Of a DNA stretch of 64,000 nt, positions 41,866-50,276 are shown piece by piece. Position numbers and translations under genes: made by a program. The notes below the pieces were generated by a model, which was not told the origin of the DNA, did not search any database, and saw only the letters and a program-made list of their open reading frames with translations. The DNA lies in the NCBI RefSeq assembly GCF_016901015.1, contig NZ_JAFEUP010000002.1, positions 124,001 to 188,000 of the forward strand, written 5' to 3'. Origin of the DNA: Zestomonas insulae (GTDB taxonomy: Bacteria > Pseudomonadota > Gammaproteobacteria > Pseudomonadales > Pseudomonadaceae). Each line of letters opens with the position of its first letter. Position 1 is the stretch's first letter.

Positions 41866-43527
41866 TCAGGCGGTTTCCAGGGGAACGGTCGCCGCGTGCG
41901 TCGCCAGGTGGGCGGCGGCGCGGCGGCCGGAGTAGATGCAGTCGGCCAGCGACAGGCCGGAGACGTACAGGTTGGAGGCGATGCCCACGGCGTTGCGGCC
42001 GGCGCTGTACAGCCCGGTGATCGGTTCGCCGGCGTGGTCGAGCACCCGTCCGCTGCGCTCGCAGACTTTCAGCCCGCCGAGGGTGATCGCCGGGCAGGGG
42101 AACAGACGGCTGTCGAACGACAGGTCGAGGGCGTACCAGGGGCCTTGGCTGAGATCGGCGCGCATCGCCGGCGACTTGCCGAAGGCATCGGCTTCCTCGC
42201 CACGTGCGCCGCGGTTGTAGGCGGCGAGGCTGGCTTCCAGTGCGGCGGCCGGCAGGCCGAGGCGTTCGGCCAGCGCGGCCGGGCTGGCCGCGCGCTTGGC
42301 GTTGAACAGCAGGTTGAGCAGCACCGGCAGGCGCTGGAACTGCCAGACCTTGCCGGGGCCGACCTGGCGCAGCGCCTCGCGGACCAATGCCTTGTTGAGA
42401 ATCAGGATGGCGCGGCCGCCCTGTTCCTCGACCATCGCGTGGCCGAGGGTGGCGCCGTACACCTCTTCGTTGGCGTAGCGGCGGCCCTGACCGTTGACGA
42501 TCAGGCCGCGCGCCCAGGCCAGCGGCGGGTTGATGAAGCGCCAGGCGCTGACCTTGTCCATCCGCGTCGGCACGCCGCCGGCGCTCTGGCCGAGGGCGAT
42601 GCCGCTGCCGTCGCAGCCAGTGGCGCCGAGCGGCAGGCCGGCCAGGTAGTGCGGCGCGTGCTGGGCGACCAGCGCGCGGTTGAAGATGAAGCCGCCGGCG
42701 CTGAGCAGCACGCCACGTTCGGCGCGAATCAGGCGGCGCTCGGCGTGCTGCTGTTCGAGGCGACGCAGCCTCACGCGCAGCCGCTCGGCCAGCGCCGGGG
42801 CGTACATGTGGATTGCCGTGGCCCAGCGTGCCAGGCGCGCATGTTGGCGCGCGGCGCGGCTGCCAACGGGCAGTTGCCAGGCTTCGACGCCGAGCACCCG
42901 GTCGCGGCCATCGAGCACCAGGCGGCGCACCGTGCATTGCCCGTGCAGGCGCACGCCGGCGGTCAGTGCGGCGTTGTGCAGCGCGGCGAACAGCGCCGCG
43001 CCGGACATGCCGCGGCCCTTGGCGCGATGCCCGCGCGGCGCGGCGGCGGCCTGTGCGGCATAGGCGGGCACCGCCTCGTTGCCGGAGTAATAGAGGTAGT
43101 ACTGGTCGCTCGGGTAGGAGGTCTTGTGCGGCGGCACGCTGGCCTCGAACTGCACGCCCTGGCGCTGCAGCCAGGCGAGCTGGTCGCAACTGCGTTCGCA
43201 GAAGTCGCGCAGGGTGGCCTCGCTGACCGCCTCGCCGACTTCGTTGCGCAGGTAGGCGTGCATCGCCGCGCTGCTGTCGGCGTAGCCGGCCTGCTGCTGG
43301 TAGGGCGTGCCGCCACCGGCGTACACTACGCCGCCACTCAAGGCGCTGGCGCCGCCACCGGCGAAGCGGTCGACGGCGAGCACCTGCAGGCCGTGGCCAG
43401 CCGCCTCGATCGCCGCGCTGGCGCCGGCGGCGCCGAAGCCGACCACCAGCAACTCGCAGCGCTCAGCCCAGGCGAGCGAGTCGGCGTGCTCCACGCGCAG
43501 CGGCGGCAAAGCCTGAGTGCCGTCCAT
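41866..43527 (-). CDS. tesI: KstD-family FAD dehydrogenase, TesI-like
   Basis: This 553-residue flavoprotein has ELLVVGFGAAGASAAIEAAG (FAD loop), GGGASALSGGVVYAGGGTPYQ, YPSDQYYLYYSGNEA, and the C-terminal GLYSAGRNAVGIASNLYVSG. It belongs to the KstD/fumarate reductase flavoprotein group but differs from the KstD at 33,775 in its C-terminal motif (no TYPGAG). This pattern fits 3-oxo-5alpha-steroid 4-dehydrogenases such as TesI, which desaturate C4-C5 of 5alpha-reduced steroids. That is an assignment by resemblance; a second delta1-dehydrogenase is the alternative. Confidence 0.72.
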   Translation of the reverse strand: MDGTQALPPLRVEHADSLAWAERCELLVVGFGAAGASAAIEAAGHGLQVLAVDRFAGGGASALSGGVVYAGGGTPYQQQAGYADSSAAMHAYLRNEVGEAVSEATLRDFCERSCDQLAWLQRQGVQFEASVPPHKTSYPSDQYYLYYSGNEAVPAYAAQAAAAPRGHRAKGRGMSGAALFAALHNAALTAGVRLHGQCTVRRLVLDGRDRVLGVEAWQLPVGSRAARQHARLARWATAIHMYAPALAERLRVRLRRLEQQHAERRLIRAERGVLLSAGGFIFNRALVAQHAPHYLAGLPLGATGCDGSGIALGQSAGGVPTRMDKVSAWRFINPPLAWARGLIVNGQGRRYANEEVYGATLGHAMVEEQGGRAILILNKALVREALRQVGPGKVWQFQRLPVLLNLLFNAKRAASPAALAERLGLPAAALEASLAAYNRGARGEEADAFGKSPAMRADLSQGPWYALDLSFDSRLFPCPAITLGGLKVCERSGRVLDHAGEPITGLYSAGRNAVGIASNLYVSGLSLADCIYSGRRAAAHLATHAATVPLETA

Positions 43528-43536
43528 GAGGCGTGC

Positions 43537-44052
43537 TCAGCCGGCGGCCGCGAGCGACGGGGCGGGCGCGGCAGTGGTGGTGTAGCTGCCGTCCAGGTAG
43601 ACCAGCGGGCTGATTTCCGCGCTGTTGTGAATCTGCTGGATGCGACCGATGAAGATGCTGTGCGTGCCGTAGCTGAACTGGCCGTCCTGGCGGCAGAGGA
43701 TCGCCGACTGCGCGTCGCCCAGATAGGGGATGCCATCGGCGCTGCTCAGCCAGTTGCCGCGCTGGAAGCGCGCCTCGCCTTTGATCGGCCCGCTGCACAG
43801 GTGCGACAGCTCTTCCTGTTCGAGGCTGAGGATGTTCACGCAGAAATCCGCGCCGGCCTCCAGCACCGCGTGCAGCGAGGCGGTCTTGTTCACGCAGATC
43901 AGCAGCGACGGCGGCTCGGTGGACAGCGAGTCGACCGCGGTGGCGGACATGGCGAAACGCTCGCGACCGTTGCTGGTGGTGATGATGGTCACCGACTTGG
44001 CCAGGCGGCGCATGGCCTGGAGCATTTCGGCTTTCAGATTGTTGTCGTTCAT
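43537..44052 (-). CDS. tesA1: Flavin reductase of the 3-HSA hydroxylase
   Basis: This 171-residue protein of the flavin reductase (HpaC/HsaB-like) family has MRRLAKSVTIITTSNGRERFAMSATAVDSLS with the FMN-binding Thr/Ser, and SLLICVNKTASLHAVLEAG, CVNILSLEQEELS downstream. It reduces FMN or FAD with NADH and supplies it to the oxygenase encoded divergently at 44,387 (TesA2/HsaA). The start at 44052 sits 36 bases after a likely -10. Upstream open-frame extension translates a type B repeat and is rejected. First gene of a four-gene operon. Confidence 0.86.
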   Translation of the reverse strand: MNDNNLKAEMLQAMRRLAKSVTIITTSNGRERFAMSATAVDSLSTEPPSLLICVNKTASLHAVLEAGADFCVNILSLEQEELSHLCSGPIKGEARFQRGNWLSSADGIPYLGDAQSAILCRQDGQFSYGTHSIFIGRIQQIHNSAEISPLVYLDGSYTTTAAPAPSLAAAG

Positions 44053-44115
44053 CGCACGGCCCTCTGGTTGTGCTGGCAGTGCGACAGATTCTTGCGCCGC
44101 CCACCAGCGCCAACA

Positions 44116-44131
44116 TCGTCCGAGGGGACTA
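44116..44131 (-). promoter_or_regulatory. Steroid-regulon palindrome upstream of tesA1 operon
   Basis: TCGTCCGAGGGGACTA; on the minus strand TAGTCC-CCTC-GGACGA with AAGAAT (44088-44093) as -10 at 33 bp. Confidence 0.76.
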
Positions 44132-44170
44132 GGCAGTTCACAGCCTCGCTGGACGGGCGAGACGCATAGG

Positions 44171-44248
44171 TTCGTAGGATGGGTTGAGCTTGCGATACCC
44201 ATGCCGGCCATCGATGGGTATCGCTTCGCTCCACCCATCCTACGAGTC
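44171..44248. repeat. Type B inverted-repeat element
   Basis: TTCGTAGGATGGGTTGAGCT ... CTCCACCCATCCTACGA, 76 bp. It lies between the divergent promoters of tesA1 and tesA2. Confidence 0.8.
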
Positions 44249-44376
44249 GCGGCGGCCGACGCCGACATGGTCCGTTTGTAGGATGCCGGGTCTTTTCCGG
44301 GTTGTTTGAATGCCCGTGTAGGGGCGCTTGCTCGCCCCGCTGCACGCGCGCCCCGGCGGACGGGGTGACCCAAGGA

Positions 44377-44386
44377 GAACAACAAG
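44377..44386 (+). promoter_or_regulatory. Possible Hfq/Crc motif at the tesA2 start
   Basis: GAACAACAAG immediately before the ATG, overlapping the Shine-Dalgarno region. Confidence 0.5.
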
Positions 44387-45571
44387 ATGCTCGACCAAGA
44401 CCTGATCCGTCAGCGCCTGCGCCAACGCGCCCGTGAGCTGGTGCCGACCCTGCGCGAGCGCGCCGCCCAGGCCGCGCAGAACGGCCAGCTGCCCGAGGAA
44501 ACCATTCGCGATTTCCACGACGCCGGCTTCTTCCGCATCCTCCAGCCGGCGCGCTGGGACGGCTACGAGCTGGAGCCGCGCGACTTCTTCGACGTGCAGA
44601 TGACCCTCGCCGAAGGCTGCATGTCGTCGGCCTGGGTGCTCGGCGTGGTGGCGATCCACAACTGGCAGCTGGCGCTGTTCGACGACCGCGCCGCGCAGGA
44701 CGTGTGGGCCGAGGACTCCAGCGTGCTGATCTCCTCTTCCTATATGCCGGTGGGCAAGGTCGAACGGGTCGACGGCGGCTTCCGCCTGTCCGGGCGCTGG
44801 GGCTTCTCCTCGGGCAGCAAGCATTGCCAGTGGGCGTTCCTCGGTGCCATGGTGCCGCCGGCCGAGGCGGGCGGCGCGCCGGACTACCGGACCTTCCTGG
44901 TGCCGCGCAGCGACTACCAGATTCTCGACAACTGGAACGTCATGGGCCTGGAAGCCACCGGCTCGCACGACGTGCTGGTGGAGAACGCCTTCGTCCCCGA
45001 GTACCGCACGCACCGCTCGATCGACGGCTTCATGCAGAACAGCCCGGGCAACGCGGTGAATACTGCGCCGCTGTTCCGCCTGCCGTTCGGGCAGATTTTC
45101 GTGCGTGCCGTGTCGTCCTCGGCGATCGGTGCGCTGCAGGGCGCGGTCGACCTGTTCATCGAGCACAACCGCGCGCGGGTTGGGGTCAACGACGGGCGCA
45201 AGATGGGCACCGACCCGGCCGCGCAGAACGCCCTGGCCAGCGCGATGGTCTGCGTCGACGAGTGCAAGACCGTGCTGCTGCGCAACTTCGACCTGATGCT
45301 GCAGCGCGCGCAAAGCGGCGCGCCGCTGGAGATGAGTGAGCGGGTGAAGATGCGCTACGACTCGGCACTGGTCGCCGACAAGTGCGCCAAGGCCGCCGCC
45401 GAGCTGATGTTCAACAGCGGCGCCTCGACCATCTTCAAGAGCCACCCGATCAACCGCGCCTTCCGCGACATCCACACCGGCCGCGCGCACGTCGCCAACA
45501 ACCCGGCCAAGTACGCCTGGAACCTCGGTGGGGTGAGCATGGGCTTGGATTCGACGGACTTTTTCCTCTGA
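44387..45571 (+). CDS. tesA2: 3-HSA hydroxylase, flavin-dependent oxygenase component
   Basis: This 394-residue protein is an acyl-CoA dehydrogenase-fold monooxygenase of the HsaA type: RARELVPTLRERAAQAAQNG, GFFRILQPARWDGYELEP, WVLGVVAIHNWQLALFD, GRWGFSSGSKHCQWAFLG and the C-terminal ASTIFKSHPINRAFRDIHTG. It hydroxylates 3-HSA to the catechol 3,4-DHSA using reduced flavin from TesA1. The catechol must then be opened by an extradiol dioxygenase not found in this window. The RBS GGAG overlaps AACAACAAG, an Hfq/Crc-like motif. The promoter may use the variant repeat around 44,270-44,284. Confidence 0.9.
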   Translation: MLDQDLIRQRLRQRARELVPTLRERAAQAAQNGQLPEETIRDFHDAGFFRILQPARWDGYELEPRDFFDVQMTLAEGCMSSAWVLGVVAIHNWQLALFDDRAAQDVWAEDSSVLISSSYMPVGKVERVDGGFRLSGRWGFSSGSKHCQWAFLGAMVPPAEAGGAPDYRTFLVPRSDYQILDNWNVMGLEATGSHDVLVENAFVPEYRTHRSIDGFMQNSPGNAVNTAPLFRLPFGQIFVRAVSSSAIGALQGAVDLFIEHNRARVGVNDGRKMGTDPAAQNALASAMVCVDECKTVLLRNFDLMLQRAQSGAPLEMSERVKMRYDSALVADKCAKAAAELMFNSGASTIFKSHPINRAFRDIHTGRAHVANNPAKYAWNLGGVSMGLDSTDFFL

Positions 45572-46060
45572 GCGGGCTCCGTCCCTCACCCTAGCCCTCT
45601 CCCTACGGTGTTGCAGGCTTCGTCACCCCTCTCCCATTCATGGGAGAGGGGCCGGGGGAGAGGGCAAGGGCAGGCAGCGCGGAGTTTGAATGAGAGGAAC
45701 GTAGCCCGGATGAAATCCGGGGGAGCCGTCGACTCCGCCCCTCACCCTAACCCTCTCCCGAAGGGAGAGGGGATTGGTCGGTGTTGTATTGACGCACAGT
45801 GTCACGGTCGAGGCTCGATCACTCCCTCTCCCCTCGGGAGAGGGCGGGGGTGAGGGGCCGATCGCTCCCGCTGCTTCAACCTTGATGACCCGACGCCCGC
45901 CCTTGCGCGGGCGTCGTCGTTTCCGCCCTTCGGCCACTGCAAACAGTTCGATTCGAGTAGTCCGTTTGCGGGATTCGGGGCCTCCGGCGATCTCCGAACA
46001 TGACCCCAAGGCGCCCGTTGCGACCGCCGACCGACCCGTCAAGAACAACAAGGACCAGCC
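45572..46060. repeat. Cluster of type C repeats
   Basis: At least three CCCTCACCC.../...GGGAGAGGG units: 45583-45658, 45740-45775 and 45822-45860. A GTAGCCCGGATGAAATCCGGG palindrome lies at 45702-45722. No gene is supported in these 489 bases; the LLM promoter should lie in 45,950-46,040. Confidence 0.7.
46041..46052 (+). promoter_or_regulatory. Possible Hfq/Crc motif upstream of LLM gene
   Basis: AAGAACAACAAG followed by GG; a three-times-repeated AAN motif. Confidence 0.5.
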
Positions 46061-47185
46061 ATGAAATTCTCCCTGATTTACGAAGCCCAGACGGTGGACT
46101 CCAGCCGCGCCGGCGACCGGCGTATCTTCGATGAAACCGTCGAACAGGCGGTGCTCGCCGACCAACTCGGCTTCGACACCTTCTGGTGCGTGGAACACAC
46201 CGCGCTGAGCAACTACTCGCACATGTCCGCGCCGGAAACCATGCTGGCCTTCGTCGCCGGCAAGACCGAACGCATCGGCATCGGCCACGGCGTGGTCTGC
46301 CTGCCGCCGGCGATGAACCACCCGGTGAAGGTCGCCGAGCGCATCGCCACCCTCGACCTGCTGTCCAAGGGCCGCGTGCACTTCGGCGTCGGCAAGGGCG
46401 GCACCCAGCAGGAAGCCGGCACCTTCGGCTATGACCTGGCGACCCTGCAGCCACAGATCGACGAAGCCATGTACCTGATCCCGAAGATGTTCGTGCAGGA
46501 CGAGATCGAGCATAACGGCGACTTCGTGAAGATCCCCAAGCGGCCGATCCACCCCAAGCCGTACCAGGACCCGCATCCGCCGATGTACCTGGCCTGCACC
46601 AACACCGAGTCGCTGAAGAATGCCGGCGGCCGTGGCATGGGCGCGCTGGTGCTGGGCTTCGGTGGTCCGGAGGAAATCGCCAAGAAAGTCGCCGTGTACC
46701 ACGAGGCCTGGGACAACCGTGACGAGAAGCAACAGGTCGGCTTCCGCCCGAATCGCCACATCGCCGCGCTGTGCCCGGCCATCGTCCTCGACGACAACGA
46801 GACCGCGCGCCGCATCGGCATCCGCGGCCAGCGCTACTTCATGGAATCGCTCGGCTACTGGTACGGCGGCGGCGAGCGTCCGGACCCGGAGAAGTGGAAG
46901 GACGACACCTTCGTCGACGGCAACGGCCAGAGCGTGATCAAGTCGCGCTTCGCCTCGGAAGAGGTGACCGTGGACTTCTCCGACCCGACCATGGCGATGA
47001 TGAACCCCAACCACGCCTACGGCACGGTCGAGGACTGCATCGGCTACGTGCAACGCCTGATCGACGCCGGCGCCGACGAAATCCTGTTCATCTGCCAGAT
47101 GGGCACCGTGCCGCAGTGGGCACAGCTGGAAACCCTGAAGAACATCGGCGAGAAGGTCATTCCTTACTTCCGCAACCGCGCCTGA
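46061..47185 (+). CDS. LLM-class flavin-dependent oxidoreductase
   Basis: This 374-residue protein has the luciferase-like barrel: N-terminal MKFSLIYEAQTVDSS, QAVLADQLGFDTFWCVEHT with the His of the flavin site, GKTERIGIGHGVVCLPPAMNHPV, and GRVHFGVGKGG. It would use reduced FMN or F420-like flavin for a monooxygenation or reduction; F420 is unlikely in Pseudomonas. LLM proteins occur in actinobacterial cholesterol regulons, but the reaction has not been settled to my knowledge. It is transcribed alone, with its own terminator. Confidence 0.87.
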   Translation: MKFSLIYEAQTVDSSRAGDRRIFDETVEQAVLADQLGFDTFWCVEHTALSNYSHMSAPETMLAFVAGKTERIGIGHGVVCLPPAMNHPVKVAERIATLDLLSKGRVHFGVGKGGTQQEAGTFGYDLATLQPQIDEAMYLIPKMFVQDEIEHNGDFVKIPKRPIHPKPYQDPHPPMYLACTNTESLKNAGGRGMGALVLGFGGPEEIAKKVAVYHEAWDNRDEKQQVGFRPNRHIAALCPAIVLDDNETARRIGIRGQRYFMESLGYWYGGGERPDPEKWKDDTFVDGNGQSVIKSRFASEEVTVDFSDPTMAMMNPNHAYGTVEDCIGYVQRLIDAGADEILFICQMGTVPQWAQLETLKNIGEKVIPYFRNRA

Positions 47186-47205
47186 CCGCCAGCGCGATCA
47201 ACACC

Positions 47206-47229
47206 ACGGGCCCTGCGGGGCCCGTTTTC
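47206..47229 (+). terminator. Terminator after the LLM gene
   Basis: CGGGCCC / GGGCCCG stem with a short loop and TTTT. The remainder of the gap to 47,644 shows no convincing gene. Confidence 0.8.
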
Positions 47230-47644
47230 GTTGCCGCTCGGCACCGCCGCTGCGCGCCGACCCAGCGCTCAGCGCGTGCCGCGGCACCGCGCTGGCATCG
47301 CGCGCTTTGCATCAATCGCTGACAGTTTATGCATTGGACCTTTTCACCCCGCCTCCCAATACTCAGTCGGGAGCGTTGTCGCTCACGTTGCCGCTCCACA
47401 ACAAAAACGACTCTCCGAGCAGCCCTATGGACAGAGCAATGCAACGCGCGGGATCAATCGCCTTGAGCTTCAGGCCCGGCATCAATGCCGCCGGCCACGC
47501 GTTTTCCGCTGCACCCGCGTCCGTCGCACCGTTGCCGAGCCGCCAGCGGCTGGCGATGCCGTGGCCCCACGGCTGCCTGCGAGTCGTTATCCCATCTGAG
47601 CTCGCTCGGCGGCCGTGGCCGCCGACATCACCTGGAAATCAACG

Positions 47645-48967
47645 ATGCGTGCATTCCCGATCCGCTGCCTGGCGCTGCTGTCCCTGGGCCTGTTGAGTCA
47701 CCACCCCGCGATGGCTGCCAGCACCCCCACATTCGCCGATGCCAAGGCCTCCGACCCGATCACCCTGGGCCTGATGCAGGGCACCCCGCCGCCGGCGGAC
47801 AAACAGGTGAATTTCGCCAACTACCTGCAGTTCCCCAACACCCGCTGGGCGTTCTCCCATCAGCGCGAACTGGTGCCGACCGCCAATATCGCGCGCGGCC
47901 AGGGTGCGGTGAGCGAGCTGCCGCGCGCCGAGCGCAGCGACCTCGACGGCGTGCAGTTCACCCCGCTGGGCGGCACGCAGCCGATGACCTGGGGGCAGTC
48001 GCTGGCCGCCAACTACACCGACGGGATCGTCGTGCTGCACCGCGGCAAGGTGGTCTACGAGCGTTACTTCGGCGCCCTCGGCGCGCAGGGCCAGCACATG
48101 GCGATGTCGGTGACCAAGTCGTTCGTCGGCACCCTGGCGGCGATGCTGGTCGACGAGGGCCGGCTGAACCCGGCTGCCGAGGTCGCCAGCTACGTGCCGG
48201 AGCTCAAGGACAGTGGTTTCGGTCATGCGACGGTGCGCCAGGTGATGGACATGACCACCGGCATCCACTACTCGGAAAACTACGCCGACCCCAAGGCGGA
48301 AATCTGGGAGTACGCGCGCGCCGGCCATGTGCTGCCGCGTCCTGCCGGCTACAACGGGGCGAAGACGCTCTACGAGTTCCTCCAGAAGGTGCAGGCGGAA
48401 GGCGCGCACGGCGACGCCTTCGCCTACAAGACGGTGAACACCGACGTGCTGTCGTGGATCATCCAGCGGGTCACCGGCCAATCGATCATGGCCAACCTGC
48501 AGGAGCGCATCTGGAGCAAGCTGGGCGCCGAACAGGACGCCTATATGGCCGTCGACGAAAGCGGCACCGGCTTTGCCGGTGGCGGCCTCAACCTGTCGTT
48601 GCGCGACATGGCGCGCTTCGGCGAGATGCTGCGCCTCGACGGCCGCTTCAATGGCCAGCAGATCGTCCCGGCCGCGGTGGTCGCCGACATCCGCAACGGC
48701 GGCGACAAACCGGCCTTTGCCAAGGCCGGCTACACCACACTGCCGGGCGGCAGCTACCGGAACATGTGGTGGGTCCTGCACAACGCGGACGGTGCCTACT
48801 CGGCGCGCGGCATCCACGGTCAGGCCATCTACATCGACCCGAAGGCGGAGATGGTCATCGCCCGCTTCGCCTCCCACCCCCTGGCGGCGAACGCCAACCT
48901 GGACCCCACCTCGCTGCCGGCCTACGAGGCCGTGGCGAAGCAGCTGATGGCCAGCGACGCACGCTAA
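47645..48967 (+). CDS. Serine hydrolase, beta-lactamase class C fold
   Basis: This 440-residue protein has a signal peptide (residues 1-25, ending HPAMA) and the SxxK motif at Ser155-Lys158 (MSVTKSFVG), with MDMTTGIHYSENYADP giving the YxN/S-type motif and HGQAIYIDP near the C-terminus. This fits the EstB/6-aminohexanoate-dimer hydrolase group of exported serine hydrolases, probably an esterase or amidase rather than a resistance beta-lactamase. The start at 47645 is the ATG giving a good signal peptide. It stands alone, right of the steroid cluster. Confidence 0.84.
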   Translation: MRAFPIRCLALLSLGLLSHHPAMAASTPTFADAKASDPITLGLMQGTPPPADKQVNFANYLQFPNTRWAFSHQRELVPTANIARGQGAVSELPRAERSDLDGVQFTPLGGTQPMTWGQSLAANYTDGIVVLHRGKVVYERYFGALGAQGQHMAMSVTKSFVGTLAAMLVDEGRLNPAAEVASYVPELKDSGFGHATVRQVMDMTTGIHYSENYADPKAEIWEYARAGHVLPRPAGYNGAKTLYEFLQKVQAEGAHGDAFAYKTVNTDVLSWIIQRVTGQSIMANLQERIWSKLGAEQDAYMAVDESGTGFAGGGLNLSLRDMARFGEMLRLDGRFNGQQIVPAAVVADIRNGGDKPAFAKAGYTTLPGGSYRNMWWVLHNADGAYSARGIHGQAIYIDPKAEMVIARFASHPLAANANLDPTSLPAYEAVAKQLMASDAR

Positions 48968-49137
48968 GCGCTGCCCAGCCAAAGGTCCGCAGCCGTTTCG
49001 GCGTGCGGGCCTGTACTTGGCTGGCCGGATGAAGGCGCTGATGGAGCGTGATAGCCACGGCCGCTGCGCGGATAGTTGTCCCATTGGCAAACTGACTGTG
49101 TAGAATCCCGCGCCCGAAAAATGCCGGAGACAACACG

Positions 49138-49464
49138 TTGGTTATTCACTTCTTCACGTCGCCAGAGAATGTTGCGTGCGGACGCACGGGTTCGAGCCTG
49201 AACGGCACCCAGGATATGGTGCAGGTTTCCTGCAAGCTCTGCCTTCGCACCGTTGAAAAGCAAGCGGATGCGCCTGCGCGCAAGACCCCCAGCCTGGCCG
49301 AGCTACGCGCTGCGGCAAAGGCAGAGAAGGCCGCGGCGGCTGCAGCTGAAGTTGCCAAGTCGACCCCAGCCCTGACCCCGCGCGCCGAGTGGCAGAAGCG
49401 CTTGGAGCAATTGCCCGGCCGAAATCGTCTGCCGCGTGGCGTATCGCGACAGACCTTCATCTAA
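49138..49464 (+). CDS. Conserved-type hypothetical protein, TTG start
   Basis: This 108-residue protein apparently starts with TTG at 49138, eight bases after GGAG. It has a small N-terminal domain with Cys14 and CKLC (about residues 32-35), possibly a metal site, followed by an Ala/Lys-rich helix and a basic tail. No family with known function was recognised. It is a single gene with nothing cotranscribed. Confidence 0.6.
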   Translation: MVIHFFTSPENVACGRTGSSLNGTQDMVQVSCKLCLRTVEKQADAPARKTPSLAELRAAAKAEKAAAAAAEVAKSTPALTPRAEWQKRLEQLPGRNRLPRGVSRQTFI

Positions 49465-49647
49465 CGCTGAGATGATTGTTCGCTGTGGTGGCGAGGCGTC
49501 ATCTTGCCACCATTGCGCTCCCTGACTGGCTGACCATACTCCCCGCGCGCCATTGGCCTGACCGGCGCATCGGGCAGATGAGGGGCCGGTCGGGTCAGTG
49601 GTGCGCCTAAGGGACTATTCTGGTAACTCACAATTTGGAGGTGAGGT

Positions 49648-49875
49648 ATGGAACTGAATCAACCCACGCAGCAATTGCGCAAAGAGCTGTTCGACATGGC
49701 GCATCGAACCGAGAACCTCGCGCTTGAACTCGGGAGAATTGCCGAGCTGTTGCCCGAGGAGGCGGCATTTGCCTTGCTCGGTGCCATCGGCACGATGTTC
49801 AAGGATGCCGATCGTCTCCGGGCTATGGGGCAGTCAGCGAGCGACGGCCGCATTGTTGTGGCGTCGGCCGCGTAG
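49648..49875 (+). CDS. Small hypothetical protein
   Basis: A 75-residue, mostly helical acidic protein (RKELFDMAHRTENLALELGR, EEAAFALLGAIGTMF). An excellent Shine-Dalgarno sequence (TTGGAGGTGAGGT) precedes the ATG at 49648, arguing that it is translated. No family was recognised. Confidence 0.6.
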   Translation: MELNQPTQQLRKELFDMAHRTENLALELGRIAELLPEEAAFALLGAIGTMFKDADRLRAMGQSASDGRIVVASAA

Positions 49876-50068
49876 CGCGCTTGGCTCACTCCCCACAATG
49901 CCGTCGGATTCGTGCAGCCACGAGCGGCTGCGGCGGGCATTACTGCTGCTGGATCATTGGTGTCTGGGCGGCAGGGCCGGTGGATAGATGTCCTGAGCGA
50001 GCGGCTGCTTGAGGCCAAAAACGGACGCGACGGCCTACTTTCGCTACTGCTGCACCATCAAACCCCAG

Positions 50069-50106
50069 AAATGACGAGGCCCTGTAGATACAGGGCCTCG
50101 TCATTT
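50069..50106 (-). terminator. Long perfect hairpin after tRNA-Gly
   Basis: AAATGACGAGGCCCTGTA and its complement with a 2-base loop, immediately downstream of the tRNA 3' end. Without a long T run; probably the tRNA transcription terminator or a processing hairpin. Confidence 0.7.
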
Positions 50107-50112
50107 GGGTTC

Positions 50113-50186
50113 TGGAGCGGGCGAAGGGAATCGAACCCTCGTCATGAGCTTGGGAAGCTCAGGTAATGCCATTATACGACGCCCGC
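50113..50186 (-). tRNA. tRNA-Gly (anticodon CCC)
   Basis: A 74-base cloverleaf beginning GCGGGCG and ending CGCCCGCTCCA, with anticodon stem TGAGC/GCTCA, loop TTCCCAA and T arm GAGGGTTCGATTCCCTT. CCA is encoded. No duplication of its 3' end was seen nearby, so no integration event is apparent. Confidence 0.97.
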
Positions 50187-50276
50187 TTTGCGGGTGACTT
50201 TGTACCAGAAAGGCGGGGCGAATTGAAGCCCGCTCCGAGCGCGACGCTCGGGACGGCCGGGCCTGTCTTCGCGCAC

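Noticed and set aside
39929-43189. A 1086-codon minus-strand frame through several genes
   Set aside because: It runs in another frame across kshB, the SDR and the KstD-like gene; it is Arg/Pro/Ala-rich with no recognisable protein.
40351-44169. A 1272-codon plus-strand open frame opposite the kshB-tesA1 operon
   Set aside because: It is an antisense shadow created by high GC content; composition is Arg/Gly/Ala/Val/His-rich with no domain, and all four minus-strand genes are clearly real.
47231-47599. ORFs between the LLM gene and the serine hydrolase
   Set aside because: Low-complexity Arg/Ala/Pro translations without RBS or family; treated as non-coding.
50113-50186. tRNA-Gly as an integration site of a genomic island
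   Set aside because: No copy of its 3' end, integrase or island-like genes nearby.
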